The position numbers were made by a program, and so were the translations under genes. Below, piece by piece: positions 11,403 to 24,048 of a DNA stretch of 64,000 bases (position 1 is its first letter; the number at the start of each line of letters is the position of its first letter). Source of the stretch: Psettodes erumei (taxonomy: Eukaryota; Chordata; Actinopteri; Pleuronectiformes; Psettodidae); NCBI GenBank assembly GCA_016785225.1, contig JAFBJZ010000662.1, positions 62,001 through 126,000 on the forward strand, written 5' to 3'. The notes under the pieces were generated by a model that saw only the letters and a program-made list of their open reading frames with translations, had not been told where the DNA came from and ran no database searches.

Positions 11403-14400
11403 GTAGGGATCCCTGCAGTATCTGTCCTTCTGCCACCCACACTGCCAGAGGGTTGTCTTGTGTATGTTTTCAATGTTTTTTTATGCCTCGATTTAATGCA
11501 AACATGTCTAAGGAATTTCAATTTAAAAGGAATTAGTGCCCCTTAGCAACAGCAGGTGTTTACCTGTACTGTGTCCCACCTCGTGAATGATTGTCACTGG
11601 CGAGGGCTCTCACATGTGTGAATATTGTGTTTCATTTGATTTAGTGAAATGTATCAAAATTAACAAGAGTGAAAATTATGTTGAAATTATGTTGGGGGGG
11701 TGACAGGTGGTGCTGAACCTGAAGGCAACAGTCTGCATTGTGTTGCATGCACACTCCATTTATTCCTCTGCTGTGTCTCTGCTCCTTGTTGTTGTTTTTT
11801 GAGTCAAAGTCGTGTAGTAGTACTGGTACAACTAGAGCATCATAGTACTAAATGATACACCTTGTATAAACTTGTACAAATCATTCTGCAGTTTTGGAGA
11901 GAGCACGTCTTGGAGAATTTGACTTCATCTAAAAAAAGACGGAATAATTCAATTTCTCCTCGGGACGATTAGTTTTGAGGCCATTTAAGAAAGGGCGGCA
12001 CAGGTTTTGATGTTTGGGACTGTGACTCCTCGGCTTGATCGATTAATGAATCTAATAGTGAAGAATGCCATTCTAATGAAAAGTGCATGACCACCTTTGC
12101 TTTCTACATTTGAAGTTTTAAATGGAGAATGCATGTGTGATTGTGTGCTGATAAATTAGTTCAAATAAAGATAATGGATCAGGCTGGGGAGGAGAGCGTT
12201 ACCGACGGCACCAGTGAAATTTTAGGTTTTGTCCGATCGTCATTCACGTCCTATTGTCTGAGCTGCTGCCTGCAGCTGAGCAGACCCAGTTAAGTCACCA
12301 TGAAACATCCTTTAACTCTCTACTTCCCTCTTCACTAGTTTTTGTCACGATGACAGCTGTCACCATTACAGTTCCCCCCTGAAAATCCCTGATCAAGTTT
12401 TGGCCTTGGTCTGTACTTTTACCTTGAGAAGTTTTGGTGTCAAATCAATTACATGGGGCCAAGAAAATCCTTTCCTTAAGTGACCCTGTCCCACATTATC
12501 TGATTTAATTACAAGATGTCCCAGTCAACAGGCAGGATAACGGTGCTTCTGAATAGAAAAATTAAGAACATACTGTACTGATATGACGACTTTGACATAT
12601 ACAAGCAGTTGCCAGAAGATTTAGTCAACATTGAAGCTTTCTGTTTGTTTTTGGAGGCTGTAATTTGTGGTGCTGCTGAACTTTATTGTGTTATACCATC
12701 AACCTTGTTGATATAAATAGGGCAGCATGTCTTATCGCAGGAGCGAACGGGAACATTTGAATATGTCTCCCCCCACACAAAATGGTATGCTTGCTTTACT
12801 TTTAGATATTTTTTTAGATGTGTTCAACTTGAAAGAAATAGCCAAAATTTGCACACACATCTTGTTTGTGCATTTGGTAAGTTAGAGTCATATGGGGGGG
12901 GTTATGTCAGAACACGCCCTCCACCCTCTCTTCCTGTGATAAACACAGAGCAGACATGAAGCGAGATAAACAATCACACGTTCACAAGCGCACACACGGC
13001 GGCCCGATCGGGGGGGGTCAGGCAGCTTGGGAGAGGCACCGCCGACAAGCTCTTCAGACGGAGCACGAATCGCGCGCTCTGACGCGACGATGTCTCTGTT
13101 GGAGTCGATTCAAGAGCGCCGGGAGGCGTTGGGTCGGCTGCTCCACGGTCTGTCGGTGTCCATCAGTCTGCTGCACCACAGCCGGAGCAGGGGAGCGGTC
13201 TGGAGAAGAGGTTAGTGTCGTCTGGTCGCGGCTGGACATGTATGTCTTGGTCCTCCGCAGCGTCTGCTGTTTAAATCAATGTGACAGGATGACAGGACAG
13301 GATTTCCTGTCACCACAGGGAGATTCCACAGGGAGACACCCCCACCACCACCTCTGTGTTTCCCCCTCGTTATTTAAAAATAATAGAGGAACCTCTCTGT
13401 TTACTTTCCTACTGATGCTGCACTGTATCTGCAGCAGTTTGGGTGGTTTACTTTAAGGTGCATTCAGGTGCAAATGTGTTGATTTTACCCCCCAAAACAA
13501 GATGAATAACTTTGCCCAAAAACCAATCCTCTGCACAAGCGTGTGTCTTTCTGATAACCCAAGCAAGTAGAGTTGTGGATTAATAATGCGCATTTTCATT
13601 TGTATTTGTTGTATGTTTTGTGTAGTTTGCAGACCAACACAAGCTGTCACCTTAAGGCAGATCCTCTGGACTGCAGTGCCCTGGCCTTGGTAACTGATTA
13701 CATGAAAAAAGCCCTTGTGTTGTTGCTAATTGATAACTTATGTCACAACCCACCAGCTGCAGAAAGGTCTATTCGCTTGTCGCACGGTTGAGGGACAGAC
13801 GCACACAGACAACTTGGCAGGCGAGCACAAACTCAAAGGAATTGATTAGAAAGAGAAGCAGAGAGTGGCAGAGCGGTGTTTGTGCTCATCATGTGTGCCT
13901 GTCTTTGCTGTGCCCGTCGACCAGCAGAGAGGAAGCAGAACCATAAATGCACCCAAACTAACAGACAAGGTGAGTTTTGTCTTACTGTACGTTGTTTACT
14001 ACTTCTCGGAAAACGAAGGGCGCACGGTCGCGCTTCGGGGTCATGTTGCGGTTACGGCTAAGGTTAAATTTAGAGAAACTGCATTGAGCGGGACTGTAAA
14101 TTCAGTCACGCAGCACAGACATTGAACAAGTCTCTCCCGGGGCCGGAAAATCAAACACGTCAGAGGATTGATCTTGGCTTATAGACTTTAGAGAGGAGGT
14201 AGATTCTGTGTTTGAGCTTCTCTATCCAAACAGTATAATCCCGTCTGCATGTAAAGGAGTCTGACTTGCGAAATGCAGCTGATTCATTTGTACTGGATTC
14301 AAAGTTACAAAGAAGAAGCCACCTCTGTTTTTACAGTTCTCGGCTAAAGCAGCCCGGATTACTGTCCTACACAAAACTATTGTCATGCAGACTATAAGTA

Positions 14401-17400
14401 ACTGTTGTTGGTTGTGTAGTCAGTGATTCAAAGGCATTTCTGAGAACGTTGTGATTATCGGGACCTGGCTGGACTATGATCGCACAGTTTTATTGTGCAA
14501 GGATTTTACACCTCTTCAAATCATTAAACATCAAGGTTTCAGCTGTTTTAGCCACTGCACGCCACAGCACAGTATGACATGAAAATACTCGTGTTTGGGA
14601 GTTTGTCGCAGGCGTATTTGTGTCAGATTTCCCCAGCAGGAGGGGAGGGGCGGAGGAAAGAGGTGTGGTGTAACCGCTCAAGAAACTTTGACAGGTGTGC
14701 GTGCGAGCATGGGAGAGCTCGGCGGGGAGCGCTTGGGAATACAGATGAGGCGAGCGGGATGCGGCGGGCGCAACGCTTCTCTCTACCTGCGGAGATGAGG
14801 ACAGTGAGCGAGGAAGAGGAGGGCGGACAGAGGGACGGGATGAAGGAATGCGCTGGGAAGCGAGAGTGTGGAGGAGGAGGAGGAGGAGGAGAGGAGAGGG
14901 CTGCCTGCATCTCGCTGGAGGAGATGGAGAGCTTCTACAGATACACCCTGTGCTGTCAGCAGCTTCATAGTGAGTTTTTGCAGGGGCGGTGGAAAGTGTG
15001 TCATGGACAGGCTTGTGTTTTTGGCTTTGTATTGAAATTTAATTTCATCTTTGCTGTTGATTTTAAAGCCACGCAGGCTATAAAGTTGCGCAGGAGAACA
15101 CAGTGACTTTATTTTCATGACTGGTAATCGTGGAGGAAGCGAGTAATCCAGCACATTGCTACATCCTTGTTTGCCGAAGGTGGTTCAATAAAAAAGGTGG
15201 CATGATTGCCCGACAGCCTGCGTGTGCGTGCGTGCGTGCGTGCGACAGAGAAAGGAGGCAAGGTGCGTTTGTGTGTGCGTCTGAGTTAACAAAAGACTCC
15301 CGAGTATTTACACAGCACTGATCACGCAGATCGCGCAGTGTTTGCTTGATGGTTCGAACACGATGACGGCGCCTGTCAGCGATGGCTCGGGTCTATTCTG
15401 GTCCACTTCCTGCAGGCTTTGGTCTGCGTTTTCAAGGCGATACGTGTATTTTTAGCGCAGGCTGTTCGAGAAATGCTTTGTCACAGAGACAGGTGCTGCT
15501 GTTTTCACTCTTGATCTAATTTTTCCTCCCTCCTGCGCCTTACCAATTTCCTTTCCCAGAAATGACTGACACTGTAAAAGTGCAGTAAGTGCAGTATTTT
15601 TGGATAGACATCAGTCTTGTTTGTCGCTTCCTCCTGAGCGATGATCATTCGAGGCCTGTGACAGGCTTCTTCTTCCCTCCAGGGGTGAAACTTCCTCTTT
15701 CAAGGGTAATCTCGTGATATTCCCATGACAGCCCTTCCCCTGATATCACACTCTCCCTCTCTTGTCACACTTTTGGTTTCTTGACTTGTGCGACATGTGG
15801 CGACCGGTCAGGTTAAAATCCCTGGTCGTCATCTGAGTCGCGAGTGACCCTGACGCTTCGACATGCTTTTCTTTTGTCAGGGAAAAACTGAGTTTCTGTT
15901 TCTGGACTTTTGAAAGCGCTGAAAAATGTAAGCCTCCGACCACAGACCTTATTATAGAAGCTCTGACAACAGAGGTGACAGGTGTAACCCCAAACGTACG
16001 TGCTCTTGACCTTTTGAAGGCGCTATTCATAGCTCCAGACATTATTTTCATATTGACCTTCCCTATAATCTTGACACCTAAAAAAATGTTTATTTTCATG
16101 CTCGTCTCTTACAGCTTTATATTTTATGTCCTCCTGTGTCCCACTTGTGAGGGGCCGAGACAGGTCACTCTGCTGGACACTTGTTCACACCTTTTCTGTC
16201 CGCCTGCGTATCCTCTACCTCCCGTCTCAGCCTGTGAGTCACTTCGCGGCGGGTGGCTTCCTGTTTACGCTCCAGCCGGGCCAATAGCGTTTGATCCCGG
16301 AGCGGAAGGAGTCAATAGTGTTTCGTCTTAGCCGGCACAGACATTGTGTCTGTGTGTGTGTTTGTGGGTGAGTGTGGGTGGGGGTGGGCTGCAGTCTGCA
16401 CCACATCCCACATAGAAGCACGAACAGGTCTCCTTTACATCCCATAAACACATTCTGAAGTCTGCTCTGCATCCCATGTAAACAAACCCAGATGCGCCAC
16501 ACATCGCTAAATATTTTTAACCGACGCACCGAACACCCACCCGCCTGCCCACTTCTGTTCTTTTCAACTCAGCTGACCTGAATTTGAAGTAAATGTAATT
16601 TGTGCTGCTGCACGATGGTGACACTTTTATATTAAAAGACGCTCGGAGGAAGTTTGAAGTGTGTTGTGGTGCAGCCATCAGCTGTTGTAATTCTGATTTT
16701 CGTTGTGAATAGGGAAGTGTCAAAGTGTAGCGAAATAAATATATCTTACACATAAAAGTGTAGGGTCGACGGTGGCGTGGCCGTTGTGTGTAAAATGTTG
16801 CGTCCAGCATCAGCGGGGGAGAGCGGCTGCTGCCAGAGCTTCTGGGGGATAAATCACTGGAGGCAGGAAATGAACAATTATAAAACCCTCTGCCTTTTCC
16901 TGTGTCGCAGCCGACGTGCTCTATCATTTAAATCTGACATGAGGTAAACACAGACACACATACATAAGGCCTGCTTCTTACACAGCCTTTGGTATGTCGA
17001 GTATTTTCAAACGGGCCACCACGCTTACATTCAGATGGTTTAAGTCCCTTTAAATCCCTTCATTTATCAATAATCTGACCTCAGATGAGCCTGAGACATT
17101 CATCTTTAATTTAGCCTTAATCTGACACGTCCATTGTTTGTCATCTCCTTGTGCCTCCTCTCTATATTACCGATAGATTTCCCTATCTCATTTTGATAAG
17201 ATAGGGAAATATGTTTTATTTGGAAGTCTTATAGTTTGACCTTTTTTTAAAAAAAGATTTTGATGTCTTAAAAACCCTTTGCTGCCTGTGACTGATCGTC
17301 ATGCTGATTTACTGTAGGTGGTAGCTGAAGAGAACTCAATTTATCTAAGGCGGAACGTGATTATGTCACATTATATTATTGAGTGCTTGACGTGGACACT

Positions 17401-19109
17401 CTAAATATGGCTAAACGGGAATTCAATAGACCACTGAGAGATTGAGGCAGATTTGAGCTGGGGGTTCCCTCGCATGCGAGCGTGGATTATCCCCTTTGCT
17501 GCTGGTCAGCAGCAGAGGACGTCTGCGGATGAGTCGTATTCATAAATGTGGACTTTAATCTTCCCGTTTGCTTTTAAAAACAGAGCGGCACTGAAGAGGA
17601 CGAGCTCCTACAGTTCCCATGATGCCGTTCTGCAGTTTCTTTTGACCCCCCCGCCTGAGAACTTCATGGGAATGCAGACTTTCTGATAATGAACTTGAGG
17701 CTCCAAACCCCCGCTGAAATAATCCCGGTGACATCATTCGGGCTCGACTTTAATTGGTGCAGTGCCCCTTTAATTTGGAGGAAGCACATAGCACTTCAAC
17801 CCTTTAATTACTTGTAAGCAACGGGCTAATTTAAAAGCAGAGCCATCAAGCTAACTATCGTTCTTACCTGTTTGTACCTGAGACTCCATCCTTTAGTCTT
17901 TTCAGTTTTTCTGTCCGAGCTCAGAGCTCTGCTGGTCAGCAGGAGAGAAGATGCGTGCCCACCACTGTGTGCGTTGTAGAGACGGGTGTGTAAACAGAAG
18001 CAACACAACAACAGTAAAAAAAAAAAAAAAAAACCCCACTTTTTTTTTAATGAACCGAACCTCCCCAGGCTCTGTTCTACATTTCCACCGGTCCGGCTCC
18101 TCCCTGCATCTGTGTGTGTGTGTGTGTGTGGCACACTGGGTCCCCCTGCTGTCTTTACTGGCATTGTGTCTTTACGTCTGCGTGTGTGTTTTGCGTTTGA
18201 GAGAGTGTGAGAGGGAGAACAACTCTGTTCCCTCTGGCACCGACATGACTTTTTTTGTATGTGGAACTGCTTACAGTACACACGTATTATAAATCATTAT
18301 GACTTTACGTTCGTCTCATTCAGAATGGACCGTCCTTGCCAGCGCGATGCGTTCACACGTTGGCCGGGAGCCTGGGATATCCGACTCCTCCAGCCTGGCA
18401 AGGAGCTGGAACGGAAGGTTCAGAATGAGCAGCATGTGCACAGTTTGCATGGGTTTTTAATGGCACTGCAAGCACGACGAGTCCGTGATTAATCTGACCC
18501 TCGGTACCAACGGAGACCCATGGGTCCCGGCCAAAAAGAGACCGCACAGTTGATGCTGAGCGTTACGTTATAAAGTAACGACAAAGAGCCCGATCCTGAT
18601 GATCATATTCCACAGGGACGGGATCGCAGGCATTAATGCAGCCGTCTCATTTATCACATTTATCCGGACCACATTGGAGACTTATGATCATAAATGAGCA
18701 GTCGCACGTGGGGGGAAAATACACTGTACATTTTAGATATGCGCTGTTACAGCGTCGTTTTCTTGCGGTGGTGGAACGGTGTCCGGATGAACATTCACAG
18801 AATCTGCAGGGATAAGTTGAGATTGATGGGGTGTTTAGTCGCAGTTCACTTCCATTAGAATGTTAATGAGCTCAGCCTTGTGAATAAACCGATTAGACTG
18901 TGAAAGGGAACTTTACTGCTTCTCCCTCCTTGTGTGTGTGTGTGTGTGTGTGTGTGTTTGTGTTTGTGTTTTTATTCAGATTCATCCATATTCTGTCACA
19001 TGTAGTTTCTCACAATCTGAGAGGACGGTGTGAAATGTGAAGCTGGGGGGCGGGCCGTCTGAAACTCCGCCTGGATGGCTGGTACAAATGAGGAGGGAGG
19101 GAGGGAGGG

Positions 19110-19150
<41 letters not shown>

Positions 19151-22100
19151 CTATGTTGGCTGCGCCGCGCAGTGACAGCTCAGTAAGCGGCTGAAGTCTT
19201 GCTGCGGGCGGCATGGGACTGCCTGAGCTTCCACCGTGATGTCCTCCGACAGAATATGTGGCCGTGCCTGAATGCGTCGTAACGGTGCGCGTGTGCGTGC
19301 GCGCGCGCATGCGTGTGTACATGTGTAAGACGGGGCATACATGTACGCGCACCATGGCTCTGAACCGAGTGTCTCAACTCTGCCATGATATCACCAGGCT
19401 GTGGCTGCAGCTGAAGATGATGACAGGTACAGTGTGTGTGTGTGTGTGTGTCTGTGTGAGGCAGAACAAAACCTGTTGATTTCATATTTGAGTCTGCGTG
19501 TGAGTTTTATCAAGAGAGATACAACTGTGAGAATGCTGCAGGTGTACTGACGTGTGTGGAACACACACCAACTTGCGCAGCTCTCATAGGTCTTATAGGT
19601 GTGTGTGTTCACAGGTGGAACAGGTGGTGAAGCTGCGCAAGTGTTGGGTCGAAATTGTTTACACTGAGAAATAAGAGTGATGGCCGTTTCCCTCATCCGC
19701 CTTTCGCGTATACGTTGGCTGACGAGTAACAATGACTGAACAGGAGTTTATATTTCAATTTGGTGTAAACACTAGGATGCTGAGGTCAACAGTGTCGCCG
19801 TGGATCAATATCGTTGAACAGAAAGACGCAAACATGAGGAAGCCATCGTCCCCGTGTCTCTCCTCCGCACAGAGCTTTAAAAAGCAGTTAATAAATGAGT
19901 GCAAACCACTTTATGAGTGAACACAACCTGACTTGGTTATCCACACTGATTTTGTGTCAGCGCACAAAAGATGCTTTATTGTTTTTTTTGCTGGAGGCAT
20001 TACCGTCCATCACGTGGTTACGTAATCCAGTCTAAAGTGGACTTCTCCCCGTGTCCCAGCTGTGCGATGAAGTGAGATGTGTGTTAGGGTGATGTTTGCC
20101 CCGTCCGCTCTCAGCACAGTACAGTACAGTGCGGCGCACGGCCACAGCATGTTGATCAAGTTAGGACAGCGCGTTTCCTCTTGACAGTTGGGACGGACAT
20201 GAGGACAAAACCCTTTGAATGTCAACATCTCCTCCCCCCCTTTTCCACTCTCAGTTGCAGCCCTGTGTGCGCGTCGGCCGGCTCTTATCTCATTTATTTG
20301 TGTTTGCTCTGCTGCGCAATAACCGCAGTGTTGACGATGATAATCCACACAGACTTTGTCGTGCTTTTTTTTTTCTTGTTTGTGTGTGTGTGCGGCTTTC
20401 TGTGGCCTGTTTTCAGGTGTGTGTGTGTGTACACTGCGACGTGTTTTGTTTTAATGTTGGCGTGCAGGGAGAGTAGCAGATGGGCCGACGTTAGCTCATG
20501 AGCCTTTTCACACACACACACATACAGATAGTAAGTAGCAGGGTATCAACCTTTCACTGCGTTGCTGTTTTTGCCAAGTTAAGATTAGAAGTCGACAAGT
20601 CTCGGCTAAGCTCCCACAAGGCACTCTGGGACGTGGGGTTGTGTGTGTCTGTGTGAGTCAGCGCGTGTTCGTCACGTATTTGCTTTCAAAATGCCCGATT
20701 GCGTTGGATTTACCCATCGGCTCCCCAGGAGCCAATCACAACAAATAGCTGGTGATTAGAGAATAAGCGCTGGGGAGCATCAACGCAACAAGGAAGCGAG
20801 AGAACATAATCAATAAACTCAATATCGAGCTAAATCGGATTAAACGGCTGGATTAATCTTGAATGATTCCTCCCTGAGGGAGGGGAGCGGCGACACAACG
20901 ACAAAATACAACAAATCAAACTTATTGATTTTTAAAAAAGCAGCATGTTTGTCAGGCCGATGTGCGGCTCCGTTACAGGCACATCTCAACACGCTGCCGA
21001 GCTCAGAGGATTAAAATCCCTTTTGTGACGACGCACTTCCCGTTTGACCACCTCGCACATTGTGTGCATTGTGCCAACCTGCCGTCCTGTGTCAAAATAA
21101 AACACGAGTTGACTTTATATCTATACCCCCCCCGCGACAATCCGGGCCTCTCTTCACAGCATGACCCAGTCGGCTTTGAAAAGGAGGCAGCGCGCTCTGC
21201 CGAGGATCGCTGACCTTTTGATTTCGACCCGCTAAACTCCAGCGCGGTCACAGCCGTTACCAACGGACTGGGCTCAGATTGCACATGAAGGAGCCCCAGA
21301 CTTGCCTCCAGTGCATGATGTCAGCGCGTAAAAACAGTCCGTTTTTTTTTCCTACGGCTGCAAGTTTCTTTGAGGGCAAGTAAAAACACAGTCCTCCTGG
21401 ATTCTTCACTGATTGGCTGCCTCCCTCTCTGCCGCTCTCTGTCATTTCCCCCTTTTTCTCTCCCTGCACTCTGTCTTTCTCAGTTTTCATGTCCTTTGTT
21501 CTGTGTGGCTGACTGGTTGTTGCGGCCAACGGCAGCTAAAAAAAAAAAGAAGGCGAAGGGGGGGCCTGGTTTTTACCGCCTGTATTTTCTTTTGCGAGAG
21601 AAGAAGGGAGGAGGACCTAGATGTAAACCCGCAAGATTGTTAGGACGTGCTTTTGTAGTTCAGTGAGTTCGCATTTGAGTTACTTGATTCATAAATTCCT
21701 ACAAGGAAGTGGGTCTGCTGCACACACACACACACATACACAGTTGAAGGTGGAGGTTCACTGCAACGTTGGTGACCTACTGGGTGCAAAGAGGTCACAG
21801 CAGCCGTCAGCACGTTTGGACCCGGCCTGCGTGTCTGTGTGTGTGTGTGTGTGTGTCGTGATGGCAGGGCAGACTGCGGACAGAGGCACAGTAGTGTGTT
21901 GTTCCGCCGAGGTGATGATGATGATGATGCTGCGAGCATCTATTCAGCGGATCGGGGCCCGGAGCCGTTGTTCAGAGGCGAAGCGCGTCACTTTTACATC
22001 AGCGTCTTGGCTTTTTCTACGCACAATAAAACTTAATTGCAACAGAAATAATGATTTTTATTTTTAAGGGTCTGATTGGGAAATTCAGTGTCAATAAAGT

Positions 22101-22257
22101 GGTATTGATCTGGAACATCCTCTGACCCCTGGGTGTCACCTGACTGTGGACGGACGAGCTTCGATTCTTGCGACATCAGTGATAGTTTGTTGTCAGTGTT
22201 TGTCTGGGTGCCTTTCCTGAGCCACACTAATTCAAGCTTTATGTTTGGGGATGGGCA

Positions 22258-22297
<40 letters not shown>

Positions 22298-22485
22298 TCC
22301 AGGCCACCGTTGGCCGTGTGACCCAGTTGTTGTTTGGCATGGAGTGTGTGCGCCAGCCAGCCCTTGTCCCCCCCAGTGTGTGTGTGTTTTAACTGTCCCA
22401 CAGCAGGGACAGATGGGACTTTGGTAAACCCTGACTATAATGCCAGATAACAGAGCTTGGATTCCCTCACAAAAGTGCGTGCGCG

Positions 22486-22532
<47 letters not shown>

Positions 22533-24013
22533 CTGCAGAGCGGCTGGTAAATCCTTGCTTTCCTACATGCAAACACGCACACGGGTGCAACTGCCCACCT
22601 CTCTGCTGGCATTCGATACCAGCACAGCGACTTTTAACCCTTAAGTAACACCCCCCCACCCACGACCCCACGAAAACACAGCTCATCTCTCCATCCATGT
22701 CCCTTCAAGTCTGCGTTCCAAGTCGGTCCCACCCCAGTTGGTGCATACCAGAGCAGCAGACGAAGAGCTGGAGGTCTCTGTGACGCCCGGGCGCCGGGCA
22801 CCCGTCTCAGCGACGAGGTGCTATTATTATAAATGTCTCCTCATCCTGATCAGCCTGATCAGGATTTATTTTCTGTTTGTGCGAGGTCACTTCTGCATGT
22901 TGGTTGCTTAATTTTTTTTTTTTTTTCTCTCGTTTGCTCAGTCCTCAGCCAGGGTCTCGTGTGAGTCTACATGCGCCTCCATCGGCGAACGACTCTCAAG
23001 CTTCCTGCAGCTTTGAACTTTGACCGGCCGACCGGAGCTGGAGGCCATTAACCTGCAGAGAGTAGACAGCTGTCGGCTTTGAACTGATAGTGTGTGTTTA
23101 GCACTTAAAACCTGTCTGAACATGGCTTGGGGTGGGGGGCGCTATGGACTATACCTTTTTATGAGACTTAATTAGCTTCACTGAGCTGTTTCCTCTCTGT
23201 CACCCCTCGCTAACGTCGTGGACCGGAGCATTTGACAAATTGAATATTTCACAGATCACTTAAATCAAATCCGCACGCACACACGCAGTCACTGTAATCA
23301 TCACTCACACCGGGGCTGGTATTTGCACAGGGTTCAGACAGGCTGATGAAAGGCCAATACTGCGGCTTATCATCGTTCAGCAGAAGATCAATGGATTCGA
23401 TCAGATTGCTTTCAAAAAGGAACTCAGCAACTGATTGCTGACTCATAATTGGAATGAAAGAAAATGGAAAAGACTTTTTTTAACACACTCAGTATATTTT
23501 GTCTGACGGCATTTCCTCCTCTTGACCGCCCCCTCCGCCACAGAGAAACACACATCCATGGTATCAACTAGCACCCGGCCAACACATTAAATATGTAGGC
23601 ATGTGTAAAGAAACCCTGTCCTCTGTTTCATCGCATTGAGACAAGAGCACCTCCATGCTCTTTTTTTTTTTTTTCCGACCGCCTTGTTCCCCCCCCTCTG
23701 CCCTCCTCCTCTCCCCGATCTTTTCACCTCCCTAAATCCAGGGCTTATTCTCCCTCTTTCTCTCTCATGTGCAAACGGGCTCTCGGGCGCCGAACGTTAT
23801 GAGAGTCGGCCCGTCTGATATTTAGTTTAAGAAGGGAGATTGTTGGGTTACGTGTTGTTTTTGCCCCCTCAGCTAAGCCCCTGGAAAAAAAGATGAATGA
23901 ACTGAGGAAGAGATGTCAGGGCTCAGGGGGGAGGGTACAAGGAGGAGGAGGGGACATTCTTTCCCGGCCCCCCCGTAATCACTATTTGTGTTTTTCTGCA
24001 TTGCCCCACTTCC

Positions 24014-24048
<35 letters not shown>

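Noticed and set aside
15340..15362. GGTTCGAACACG resembling a tRNA T-arm
   Set aside because: No matching acceptor stem, A box or anticodon arm upstream.
22232..22698. Open frames of poly-Val/Cys or poly-Thr/His on both strands
   Set aside because: They are translations of (CA)n/(TG)n repeats; the same applies to repeat-derived frames near 3.5, 19.1, 28.5, 32.5, 41.4, 49.8, 50.7 and 55.2 kb.
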